From: an uncultured Bacteroidales bacterium
GTDB taxonomy: Bacteria; Bacteroidota; Bacteroidia; Bacteroidales; UBA932
Reading direction: 5' to 3'
Assembly (NCBI GenBank): GCA_947167855.1
Contig: CAMVJR010000004.1
Location: 1 to 48,279, forward strand
Length of the DNA: 48,279 bases
The notes below the pieces were generated by a model. That model had not been told where the DNA came from and ran no database searches. It worked only from the letters and a program-made list of their open reading frames with translations. Positions 29,881 to 37,325 of the stretch are shown one piece after another (position 1 is the stretch's first letter; every line of letters starts with the position of its first letter). The position numbers and the translations under genes were made by a program.

Positions 29881-32208
29881 ATGAGTGATAGGATTCTGAA
29901 AGATTTAAATCCAGAGCAAAAAAAAGCTGTTGAATGTGTCGAAGGGCCGATGCTGATTGTGGCCGGAGCAGGGTCGGGAAAGACCCGGGTACTCACTTCC
30001 CGAATAGCTTATCTGATACAGCAGGGTGTGCCTGCAGACCGCATTCTTGCCCTTACTTTCACCAAGAAAGCCGCTGGCGAGATGAAGGAGCGCATTGCAC
30101 TGATGGTAGGGGAGCGGGAAGCCCGCCGGCTCTGGATGGGAACCTTCCATTCCGTGTTCATCCGTTTCCTCCGCGAGTTCTCCGATTTGATTGGCTTTCC
30201 GTCCAACTTTACCATCTACGATACCACGGATTCCGTGAGCTGCATCAAGACCTGTATCAAGCAGCTCAGCCTGGACGACAAAGTATACAAACCCAAGGAG
30301 GTCCTCTCCCGCATTTCCAAAGCCAAGAACGACCTGGTAACCCCCACCCCCTACATGCAGGGAGCCGGCGGCTACCGGGACGAGGATGTCATGCACAAGA
30401 AGCCGGAGATCTACCGGCTCTACGCCCTCTACTGCCAGACCTGCCAGAAGGCCGGCGTCATGGATTTTGACGACATCCTCCTCTATATGAATGTGCTGTT
30501 CAAGCGCAGCCAGGAGGCCCTGTCGGCCATTGCAGGCCGCTTCAGCCACATCCTGGTGGACGAGTACCAGGACACCAACATGGCCCAGTACCTGATCCTT
30601 CGCAAACTGGCCGCCGGTCACCAGAACATCTGCGTGGTGGGAGACGATTCCCAGTCCATCTACGGCTTCCGCGGCGCCCAGATCCAGAACATCCTCAATT
30701 TCCAGAAGGACTTCCCCCGCGCGCGCCTCTTCCGCCTGGAGCGCAACTACCGCAGCACCCAGACCATCGTGAACGCCGCCAATTCCCTCATTGCCCACAA
30801 CGAGGGCCGCATCCCCAAGAACTGCGTCTCCATGGGCGACGAAGGAGAGAAGATCCACGTGGCACGGGCCTACACCGAGCAGGAGGAAGCCATGCAGATT
30901 GCATCGGCCATTCTCAATCGGGTGCGGGCTTCGGGTGCCCAGTACGAGGATTTCGCCATCCTGTACCGCACCAACTCGCAGTCCCGCGCGCTGGAAGAGC
31001 AGCTGCGCCGCCGCAACATCCCGTATATGATCTACTCCGGCAATTCCTTCTTCGAAAGGGCCGAAGTAAAAGATATGATGGCCTACTTCAAACTGGCCGT
31101 CAACCTCAATGACGACGAATCCTTCAAGCGCGTGGTCAACAAGCCCGCCCGCGGCATCGGAGACACCTCCCTCAATGCCCTGGCGCTGGCGGCCCGCGAA
31201 GCCGGCGTCTCCCTCTTCAAGGCGGCTTCCCTGCCCAACCTGGAGGACTTCGGCCTCAAAGGCGCTGCCATCGGAAAGATCCGCACCTTCTGCAAAATGA
31301 TGGAGAAGGCCGCGGGTGAAGCCGTGGCGGGAGACGCCTACGACTGTGCCCGTACCCTGGCCTCCGAGAGCGGCCTGTACCTGTTTTACAAGGCCGATAC
31401 GTCGGTGGAGGGCCAGTCCCGCTTTGCCAACGTGGAGGAGCTGCTGAACAGCGTCAAGGTCTATATCGAAGAGGTGGAGTCCGAAGCCCAGGACGAAAAG
31501 CCGCAGGTAACGCTGGCGGACTACCTGGAAAACGTCTCCCTCCTGTCCAACGTAGATGTGGCCGACGATGAGACCAACAACAAGGTGGCCCTGATGACGG
31601 TGCATACGGCCAAGGGCCTGGAGTTCCCGTACGTCTTTGTGGCGGGTATGGAAGAGAACCTGTTCCCCTCCGGCGGCTGGATGCTTACGCCGCAGGACCT
31701 GGAGGAGGAACGCCGCCTGTTCTACGTAGCCCTCACGCGGGCCAAGGAGGCGGTTTCCATCAGCTTTGCCGATACCCGCATGCGCAACGGAAAGCACGAG
31801 TCCAACAGCCCCAGCCGCTTCCTCCGGGAGCTGGCGCCGCAGTACCTGGACAAGCCCCTGCGCCGGGAGGACTTCGAGTCCCGCGCCGCCGTGGACGACC
31901 TGGACGACGACGCGCCGCGCGGCTTCCGCTGGTCCGGCCAGCAGAGATGGCCGGTCAAGCCGGCCATGACGGCAACCCCCAAGCCGGCTATGACAGGGAC
32001 CACCAAGCCGCCCATTATCGATGCCAACTTTGTTCCGGACCCCATGTCCAGCTTCAAGGTGGGAGACCGGATCGAACACAACCGATTTGGGGCGGGAAAA
32101 GTCCTTGAAATTATGGGCACAATTCCTGACTTAAAGGCGAAAATTGTTTTTGATCAATACGGAGAAAAACTTTTACTTTTGAAATTTGCAAAAATAAGAC
32201 ACAAATAG
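29881..32208 (+). CDS. ATP-dependent DNA helicase, PcrA/UvrD family
   Basis: 775 residues, the UvrD/PcrA size. All superfamily-1 motifs are present: Q-motif LNPEQKKAV, Walker A AGAGSGKT, LALTFTKKAAGEM (Ia), DEYQDTN (II), VGDDSQSIYGFRGA (III), RLERNYRST (IV), MTVHTAKGLEFPYVFVAG (V) and VALTRAKEAV (VI). A C-terminal Tudor-like domain (FKVGDRIEHNRFGAGKVLEI) is typical of PcrA, where it contacts RNA polymerase. It unwinds DNA 3' to 5' in repair and conflict resolution. Between the helicase core and the Tudor domain lies a proline-rich linker with two KPAMT units, encoded by a palindromic repeat (31947-31998). No clear promoter was found; GAGAGGAAAAGTA precedes the ATG. Confidence 0.94.
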   Translation: MSDRILKDLNPEQKKAVECVEGPMLIVAGAGSGKTRVLTSRIAYLIQQGVPADRILALTFTKKAAGEMKERIALMVGEREARRLWMGTFHSVFIRFLREFSDLIGFPSNFTIYDTTDSVSCIKTCIKQLSLDDKVYKPKEVLSRISKAKNDLVTPTPYMQGAGGYRDEDVMHKKPEIYRLYALYCQTCQKAGVMDFDDILLYMNVLFKRSQEALSAIAGRFSHILVDEYQDTNMAQYLILRKLAAGHQNICVVGDDSQSIYGFRGAQIQNILNFQKDFPRARLFRLERNYRSTQTIVNAANSLIAHNEGRIPKNCVSMGDEGEKIHVARAYTEQEEAMQIASAILNRVRASGAQYEDFAILYRTNSQSRALEEQLRRRNIPYMIYSGNSFFERAEVKDMMAYFKLAVNLNDDESFKRVVNKPARGIGDTSLNALALAAREAGVSLFKAASLPNLEDFGLKGAAIGKIRTFCKMMEKAAGEAVAGDAYDCARTLASESGLYLFYKADTSVEGQSRFANVEELLNSVKVYIEEVESEAQDEKPQVTLADYLENVSLLSNVDVADDETNNKVALMTVHTAKGLEFPYVFVAGMEENLFPSGGWMLTPQDLEEERRLFYVALTRAKEAVSISFADTRMRNGKHESNSPSRFLRELAPQYLDKPLRREDFESRAAVDDLDDDAPRGFRWSGQQRWPVKPAMTATPKPAMTGTTKPPIIDANFVPDPMSSFKVGDRIEHNRFGAGKVLEIMGTIPDLKAKIVFDQYGEKLLLLKFAKIRHK
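31947..31998 (+). repeat. Palindromic REP-like repeat inside the helicase gene
   Basis: ATGGCCGG (31947-31954), loop TCAAG, then CCGGCCAT (31960-31967) is a perfect inverted repeat. The right half plus flank (AAGCCGGCCATGACGG) recurs at once as AAGCCGGCTATGACAGG (about 31981-31997). It is read in frame as the KPAMTATPKPAMT linker. The layout resembles the GATxCCGGxTCAAGxCCGGxATGAC class of intergenic palindromes found in many bacteria. Confidence 0.6.
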
Positions 32209-32240
32209 TTTGGATATATTGAACCTTTTGTTTATTTTTG
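32209..32240 (+). promoter_or_regulatory. Bipartite promoter directly after the helicase gene
   Basis: TTTG (32209-32212), 20 nt, TATTTTTG (32233-32240): the same geometry as at 11022, 12900 and 46064. The next gene on this strand is 1.7 kb away, so the promoter should drive a short transcript. Confidence 0.6.
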
Positions 32241-32245
32241 TAGCG

Positions 32246-32317
32246 AAGTTTTTCATAGTTTAAGTTTAGGTTAAGTAGCCGGCTCCCTGCAGTGAGTGCA
32301 AGGAGCCGGCGAATTTT
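32246..32317 (+). ncRNA. Candidate small RNA of about 70 nt
   Basis: From the expected start about 6 nt after the TATTTTTG element, the sequence runs through an AT-rich 30 nt and ends in a strong GC hairpin with a T tract. There is no open reading frame of note. It could be a free small RNA, or simply the helicase 3' UTR with its terminator; the dedicated promoter favours the former. It does not match any RNA family I can name. Confidence 0.4.
32278..32317 (+). terminator. Rho-independent terminator
   Basis: GCCGGCTCC (32278-32286) pairs with GGAGCCGGC (32302-32310), extended by a CCTGCA/TGCAAGG inner pairing, and is followed by GAATTTTTG. The T tract lies only on the plus-strand side, so it acts on the helicase or small-RNA transcript and not on glnA. 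Confidence 0.8.
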
Positions 32318-32343
32318 TGTCCAAATTTCAGGAATAAAAAATC

Positions 32344-33858
32344 CTATCCGCAATAGAAATAATGTGTTACGAGGCGTCTCATTAGTTTTGTATCACCCCG
32401 TGCCTCGCTGTGCAAATTTTGGTCGTTGTGAGCCCTCAGGGCCTTCAAAATCCCGTCTATCATGCGGGGGCGGAAGACGTCGGCCTCTTCGTAAACGGCC
32501 CGGTCTTTTTCCAGACAGGCGGCGCTTTCCACGCAGCAGGTGGGCAGCTGCCGAAGGGTGGCCAGGCGGGCGGCGTTCTCGCTCTTGTGGATATCCATGT
32601 CCACGTAGGTTTCCTCTGCCAGTTTCAAGGCCTGCGCCCGGGGCATCTCCAGGCCTTTGCGGGCGGCCACGCAGAGGCCGGCCATGAGCTGGTAGATGTC
32701 GGCACTGCAGTCCGGGCTTCTCATCTCGAAGGTCTGCTTGGCGGTGGTGTCGTGATCGGCCTGCTTTTCCAGCGGATTGGCGGCGCTGCACATGTCCGTT
32801 CCAGAGCTCCAGCCCAGCGGTACGCGGACCAGGGCGCTGCGGTTGCAGTCTCCCCAGCATACGTTAGTGGGGGCCTCCTGGTGGGGCACCAGACGGAAGT
32901 AGGAGGTAGGGTTCTTGTTGCCGAAGGCCGTGATGGACGGCGCCAGGGTCATGAGACCGGCTATGGCGGCGCGGGCTTGCTCCGAGAGTTTTCCGTCGGC
33001 TCCCAGGGTGGCGTTCTTTCCGTCTCTCATCAGGCGCATGTGGATGTGCATGCCGCTGCCGGCCTTGCCGGTGGTGATCTTGGGGGCGAAGCTTACGTCC
33101 AGTCCGCTCCGGTAGGCCAGGTTGCGGATGACCCACTTGGCCAGCAGGAGCTGGTCTGCGGCGGTGTCCAGGGGGCAGGGGAGGAACTCAATCTCGTTCT
33201 GTTCGTAGACTTTGCCGTCCAGGGTAAAGTTGCCCACTTCCGAGTGGCCGTATTTGATCTGGCCGCCGGTCTTGGCCACGTGGTCCATGCACTCGCGGCG
33301 GAAGTCGTTGAGCTTGGCAAAGGGTTCGCTCTCGTGGTAGCCTTTCTGGTCCGTGGCGGGGAAGAGATCGTCCTCTTCGCAGATGACGTAGTATTCCAGC
33401 TCTCCCATGGCCTCGAACTGCATGCCGGTGGAGGCTTCGAAGGCTTTTTCGGCCCTCATGAGCGTGGCGTGGGGCGCGCAGTCAAAGGGTTTGCCGCTCT
33501 TGTCGTAGAAGCCGCAGAGGAAGCACAGCGTGGGAATCTGGTTGAACGGATCCACAAAGGCCGTGCGGTAGCGGGGGATCACGTAGAGGTCGCTGTTGCC
33601 GGCCTCGATGAAAGAGGGGAAGAGGCTGGAACCGTCTACCCGCTCGCCCTCCGTGAGGATGGTCTCTGCATATTCGAGGCTGTTGACGGTGAAGTTGAGG
33701 GTTTTGACGCGCCCATCCTCAGCCGGGTACATGAAATCAATCATTCGGATGCCCTTCTCTTCAATGAAGGTGAGCATGTCTTCTCTTGTGAAGTTTTCCG
33801 GGGCTTTTTCCAGAAAAGCCACTACTTCGTTAGGGTTCAGTGCTATTTTTTTGTCCAT
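32344..33858 (-). CDS. glnA: Glutamine synthetase
   Basis: 504 residues. It has the beta-grasp N-terminal domain (IRMIDFMYPAEDGRVKTLNFTV), the latch DGSSLFPSF, the metal-binding ELEYYVICEE, GSGMHIHMRLMRDGKN, and NPTSYFRLVPHQEAPTNVCW with the NRSALVRVP segment. It condenses glutamate, ammonia and ATP to glutamine in the cytoplasm. At 504 residues it is longer than the classical GSI (about 470) and much shorter than GSIII (about 730). The GSI adenylylation loop is not evident. ATG 33858 is chosen since the promoter TATATTTG lies at 33884-33891 within the longer frame. Monocistronic. Confidence 0.92.
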   Translation of the reverse strand: MDKKIALNPNEVVAFLEKAPENFTREDMLTFIEEKGIRMIDFMYPAEDGRVKTLNFTVNSLEYAETILTEGERVDGSSLFPSFIEAGNSDLYVIPRYRTAFVDPFNQIPTLCFLCGFYDKSGKPFDCAPHATLMRAEKAFEASTGMQFEAMGELEYYVICEEDDLFPATDQKGYHESEPFAKLNDFRRECMDHVAKTGGQIKYGHSEVGNFTLDGKVYEQNEIEFLPCPLDTAADQLLLAKWVIRNLAYRSGLDVSFAPKITTGKAGSGMHIHMRLMRDGKNATLGADGKLSEQARAAIAGLMTLAPSITAFGNKNPTSYFRLVPHQEAPTNVCWGDCNRSALVRVPLGWSSGTDMCSAANPLEKQADHDTTAKQTFEMRSPDCSADIYQLMAGLCVAARKGLEMPRAQALKLAEETYVDMDIHKSENAARLATLRQLPTCCVESAACLEKDRAVYEEADVFRPRMIDGILKALRAHNDQNLHSEARGDTKLMRRLVTHYFYCG

Positions 33859-33883
33859 TTTGGATGCTATGTGGTTGTAAACA

Positions 33884-33891
33884 CAAATATA
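33884..33891 (-). promoter_or_regulatory. TATATTTG promoter of glnA
   Basis: On the minus strand TATATTTG lies 25 nt before the glnA ATG. It is divergent from the TACCTTTG element at 33905-33912, only 13 nt away. Confidence 0.6.
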
Positions 33892-33904
33892 CAAAAAAAT
33901 AGTG

Positions 33905-33912
33905 TACCTTTG
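33905..33912 (+). promoter_or_regulatory. TACCTTTG promoter of the L,D-transpeptidase gene
   Basis: TACCTTTG ends 5 nt before the ATG at 33918, so the transcript should begin at or next to the start codon. Confidence 0.6.
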
Positions 33913-33917
33913 TTCCC

Positions 33918-34433
33918 ATGAAAAAGATCCTCATCCTTTTGCTGGCCCTGTTCCCGGTGTTCGCAGCCCGGGCCCAGGCCCCCTTTGCCAAGTACCTGGG
34001 GCAGGTAGATTCGGCCCCCTTCATTGTGGTGGACAAACCCACCCTGACTCTTACGCTGGTAGACGCGGAGGGAAACGTGATCAAGCAGTACGGCTGCTCC
34101 GTGGCCAAGAACTTTGGCCCCAAGCAGGTGCGCGGAGACAACAAAACCCCCGAAGGTACTTTCAAGATTAACGAACTGCTTTACGCAAAGGGCATTCCCC
34201 ACGACTTCAAGGACGGCAAGGGCCCCATCAAGGACGCCTATGGCCCCTGGTTCCTGCGCCTGGACGTTCCCGGTTACCGGGACATCGGCATCCACGGCAC
34301 TCCGTTCCCGGAGAGCATCGGCACCCGCGCCACCGAGGGCTGCGTCCGCCTCCGCAACGAGGACATCGTAGACCTTAAGAACCGCGTCAAGCTGGGCACC
34401 TGGGTGATCATTACCCCTGAGGCGAATAACTAG
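33918..34433 (+). CDS. L,D-transpeptidase (YkuD family), exported
   Basis: 171 residues with a signal peptide (MKKILILLLALFPVFAARAQ). The YkuD catalytic pattern is complete: HGTPFPESIGTRATEGCVRL with His126 and the nucleophile Cys142. It would act in the periplasm on peptidoglycan stem peptides, forming 3-3 crosslinks or linking proteins or lipids to the wall. The substrate is usually a tetrapeptide made by a carboxypeptidase. It is a single gene with a promoter almost touching the start codon. The next operon begins 95 nt downstream and carries a BlaI/BlaR1 pair, so a cell-wall stress theme is possible. Confidence 0.9.
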   Translation: MKKILILLLALFPVFAARAQAPFAKYLGQVDSAPFIVVDKPTLTLTLVDAEGNVIKQYGCSVAKNFGPKQVRGDNKTPEGTFKINELLYAKGIPHDFKDGKGPIKDAYGPWFLRLDVPGYRDIGIHGTPFPESIGTRATEGCVRLRNEDIVDLKNRVKLGTWVIITPEANN

Positions 34434-34456
34434 CTTCTCCGAAAATTTTAAGGAAA

Positions 34457-34500
34457 ACTACTAAAAAAATTAGGAGTTAAGAGAAAAAGCATTATCTTTG
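34457..34500 (+). promoter_or_regulatory. Promoter with a BlaI-type operator
   Basis: TATCTTTG at 34493-34500 is the -7 element. Upstream, ACTACTAA (34457-34464) and TTAGGAGT (34470-34477) form a near-perfect inverted repeat (7 of 8) of the ACTAC type that BlaI/MecI repressors bind, placed across the -33 region. Self-repression by the first gene is inferred. Confidence 0.6.
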
Positions 34501-34528
34501 CCGTTGGAAACTATACGAAGTAAAGCGT

Positions 34529-34894
34529 ATGAAGCAAAAACTAACGGCCAAAGAAGAGATGCTGATGAACATCTTCTGGGAACACGGAAGCCTGTTTATC
34601 AGGGACTTGATCTCCTATATCCCCGATCCCAAACCGCATTACAATACGGTAGCCACCCTGGTGAAGTTCCTGGAAGAAAAAGGCTTCCTGGAGCGGGAAC
34701 CCATGGCCAACTCCTTCCGCTACAAGGTAAAGACCAGTGAGCGGGAGTACCGCGGCAGTACCATCTCCGAGGTGGTGTCCCGGTATTATGACAACTCCTA
34801 TCTGAGCCTGGTCTCCCAGTTTGTGGAAGAAGACAAGATGGACCTCCAGCAGCTCAAGGATCTGATTGCCCAAATTGAAAAGAACCGCAAATGA
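34529..34894 (+). CDS. BlaI/MecI/CopY-family repressor
   Basis: 121 residues. The N-terminal winged helix reads LTAKEEMLMNIFWEHGSLFI, then PHYNTVATLVKFLEEKGFLEREP, the BlaI signature; the C-terminal helices (ISEVVSRYYDNSYLSLVSQFVEE) form the dimer. BlaI proteins repress their operon and are cleaved when the partner BlaR1 senses its signal. It starts 28 nt after the TATCTTTG promoter and overlaps the blaR1-like gene by 4 nt. An inverted repeat suitable as its operator lies at 34457-34477. Confidence 0.92.
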   Translation: MKQKLTAKEEMLMNIFWEHGSLFIRDLISYIPDPKPHYNTVATLVKFLEEKGFLEREPMANSFRYKVKTSEREYRGSTISEVVSRYYDNSYLSLVSQFVEEDKMDLQQLKDLIAQIEKNRK

Positions 34895-36150
34895 GCCCGT
34901 TCCTATTATATATAGTCAGAGCCGGGCTCTACCTGAGCCTGTTCTATGCGTTTTACCTGCTGGTCATGCGCCGCACCACTTTCTTCCGCCTGAACCGCGT
35001 TCTCCTGCTGACGGGCTCCTACCTGTGCCTGCTGCTGCCGCTCATCCGCTTGAGAACCGTTACGGTTGCCGTTCTGTCGGAGGCTCCCACCCTGGTGGGC
35101 GTCGAAGGCGAGACTGTTGCCGGATCGGCCCCTTTCCCCTGGCAGGCGGTCCTGCTGGGCGTGTACCTGGCCGGAATAGCAGGAACGCTGGCGCTGTATG
35201 GCGTATCGGCCTGGAACATGGGCCGGCTGATGCGGAAAGGCCAGGTCCAGGAGCGCGAAGGCTGCCGCCTGGTGCTGCTGGAAGAGGATGTTCCGTCCTT
35301 TAGCTGGGGCCGAAAGGTGGTCATGAGCCGGAAAGACCTGGCGCAGAACCCCGCCATCTTTACCCATGAACGCATGCACGTGCAGTGCCGCCACTCGGTG
35401 GACCTGCTGTTATTCCTGCCCCTTCAGCTGCTCCTGTGGTGGAATCCGCTGGTGTGGATCGCCCGGGAGGAGCTCCGCCTCCTGCACGAGTATGAGGCCG
35501 ATGAAGGCGTGATTCAAAATGGCATCGATGCAACCCAATACCAATTTTTACTGGTGCGGAAAGCCGTGGGAGAACACCGTTTCACCCTGGCCAGCGGCTT
35601 CCAGCACGCCCAACTTAAAAACCGTATCGCCATGATGCTAAAAACTTCTTCCTCCCGCTGGATGCGCTATGCGTATCTGGCCCTCCTCCCCGTGCTGGCC
35701 GTCTTCATGTATGCCTGCAATCCTACCAAGAACAACAAGGTTCCTGCTCCGGAAGTCCAGCAGGTGACTCCTGAAACCGTTCAGGTCACCCTCCCCGAGG
35801 CCGATGAAACCCTGAAAGACAAAGAGGAAATCCCGTTCCAACTGGTTGATGTCAAACCCGGATTCAATGGCGGAGACGCCAACGAGTTCTCCAAATGGGT
35901 GAATTCCCAGCTCAAGTACCCCGAGCAGGCCAAGAAGGACGAGATCCAGGGCCGGGTGACCCTCCAGTTCACCGTGGGTGCCGACGGCGTGGTCCGCGAT
36001 GTCAAAGTAATACGGGGCGCCCATGAACTCCTGGACGCCGAAGCCCTGCGGGTGGTTTCCGCTTCTCCCAAGTGGGAGCCGGGCCAGCAAGAGGGTAGGC
36101 CCGTTGCCGTTACCTATACCTTCCCGGTGATCTTCCAACTCAGACGATGA
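34891..36150 (+). CDS. BlaR1-family M56 membrane peptidase with C-terminal TonB domain
   Basis: 419 residues. The membrane segments are at about 8-26, 37-53, 85-105 and, after the protease, 267-285. The M56 zinc site is THERMH (HExxH, His159, Glu160, His163) with EYEAD (200-204) as third ligand. The usual penicillin-binding sensor domain is missing; instead the periplasmic part has a Pro/Glu-rich linker and a TonB_C fold (330-419; KPGFNGGDANEFSKWV, later QGRVTLQFTVGADGVVRDVKV). The protease would cleave the BlaI repressor on a periplasmic signal that the TonB_C part might sense or relay. ATGA overlap with blaI and with the next TPR gene. Confidence 0.9.
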   Translation: MSPFLLYIVRAGLYLSLFYAFYLLVMRRTTFFRLNRVLLLTGSYLCLLLPLIRLRTVTVAVLSEAPTLVGVEGETVAGSAPFPWQAVLLGVYLAGIAGTLALYGVSAWNMGRLMRKGQVQEREGCRLVLLEEDVPSFSWGRKVVMSRKDLAQNPAIFTHERMHVQCRHSVDLLLFLPLQLLLWWNPLVWIAREELRLLHEYEADEGVIQNGIDATQYQFLLVRKAVGEHRFTLASGFQHAQLKNRIAMMLKTSSSRWMRYAYLALLPVLAVFMYACNPTKNNKVPAPEVQQVTPETVQVTLPEADETLKDKEEIPFQLVDVKPGFNGGDANEFSKWVNSQLKYPEQAKKDEIQGRVTLQFTVGADGVVRDVKVIRGAHELLDAEALRVVSASPKWEPGQQEGRPVAVTYTFPVIFQLRR

Positions 36151-37325
36151 GAAGAACCCTTCTTTTGTGGCTGTGGATCATGGTCTGCGTTCCGCTGGGG
36201 GCGCAGACCACCCAGCGCGATTCCGCCCTGGCCCAGGCCCGCTACCTCAAGAGTATCTACCGCACGGACGAGGCGGTGGAGGCACTTTCGGCCCTGGTAA
36301 AGCCCGGCGATGTGGATGAACCCGTCATGGCCGAACTGGCCGACTGCCACTTCCAGAGCGGAGACCTGGAAAGCGCGGCGGGTACGTATTTCCTGCTGTC
36401 GGCCCGCTTCCCGGACAGTATTCTCTATAAGATAAGGCTCATGCAGATTTATTCCCGGCTCAAGGCTTATCCCCAGAGCATTGAGGCCGGGAAGGCGGTG
36501 CTGCAACGGGACTCCATCCCCGCCGTGGTGAGCTACATAGGCGACTCCTTTAATAATATGAGGCAGGCCGATTCGGCCCTGTGGTACTACCGCCGGTCGC
36601 TGGCCCTGCGCCCCATGAACGAGACCACCCTCTCCAAGGCCATGGGCATCCTCCTTAATGCCGAAGACTTTGACGGAGCGCTGTCCCTCAGCGAACCTTT
36701 CCTGGCCGTAGATCCGGATAATCTTACCATCGCTCCGCTCCAGGGCCTGGCCCTGTACCGCAAGGAGGCGTATAAGGATGCCATCCAGGTATTTGAACGC
36801 CAGCTGGAAGCGGGCAACGACAGTTACCCCATCCATTTTTACCTGGGCCAGTGCTATTGGCAGGAAAAGACCCTCTATCGGGCCGAACAGGAGTTCAAGG
36901 CTGCCTGGCAGATCGACTCCACGGACGTGGGCCTGGCGTATTCCATCGCCGTCCTCAAGTCCGACATGTACTACCATTTTGAAAGTGAAATCAAACCCTG
37001 GCTGGACAAGGCCTGGGAGATGATCCAGCCGGATCCTTCCGTGGCCTCCCGCATCCAGCAGCAGTATGGCGTAGGTTACTACCGGAAGCAGAACTCCTGG
37101 GACCAGGCCATCGAACACTACAAACTGGCCTACCAGTACAATCCCAAGTTTATCCAGTCCCTCTCTACCATAGGCTACTGTTACCAGATGAAGAAAGACT
37201 ACAAGCAGGCCCTCCAGTGGTACGAGAAGTATATGGCCGTGGCCCGTCCGGGCTCCAACGGCTATAAGTTTGTCCAGGAAAACATCGATTACCTCAAGGC
37301 CGAGCTCTTTATGGCAGCTCAGTAG
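36147..37325 (+). CDS. Exported tetratricopeptide-repeat protein
   Basis: 392 residues with a signal peptide (MRRTLLLWLWIMVCVPLGAQ) and about nine degenerate TPR units, for example DSALWYYRRSLALRPMNETT, EAYKDAIQVFERQLEAGNDS and DWYEKYMAV-like repeats near the end. TPR scaffolds bind partner proteins; here, the third member of a BlaI-BlaR1 operon suggests a periplasmic partner of the sensor. It overlaps the sensor gene by 4 nt. Its last 17 nt overlap the 3' end of the GH2 gene on the opposite strand. Confidence 0.82.
   Translation: MRRTLLLWLWIMVCVPLGAQTTQRDSALAQARYLKSIYRTDEAVEALSALVKPGDVDEPVMAELADCHFQSGDLESAAGTYFLLSARFPDSILYKIRLMQIYSRLKAYPQSIEAGKAVLQRDSIPAVVSYIGDSFNNMRQADSALWYYRRSLALRPMNETTLSKAMGILLNAEDFDGALSLSEPFLAVDPDNLTIAPLQGLALYRKEAYKDAIQVFERQLEAGNDSYPIHFYLGQCYWQEKTLYRAEQEFKAAWQIDSTDVGLAYSIAVLKSDMYYHFESEIKPWLDKAWEMIQPDPSVASRIQQQYGVGYYRKQNSWDQAIEHYKLAYQYNPKFIQSLSTIGYCYQMKKDYKQALQWYEKYMAVARPGSNGYKFVQENIDYLKAELFMAAQ

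Noticed and set aside
29905..32079. 724-codon minus-strand frame opposite the helicase
   Set aside because: Antisense shadow with no recognisable domain.
34891..36150. Beta-lactam sensor proper
   Set aside because: The penicillin-binding domain is absent; the C-terminal part is a TonB_C fold, and no beta-lactamase is nearby.
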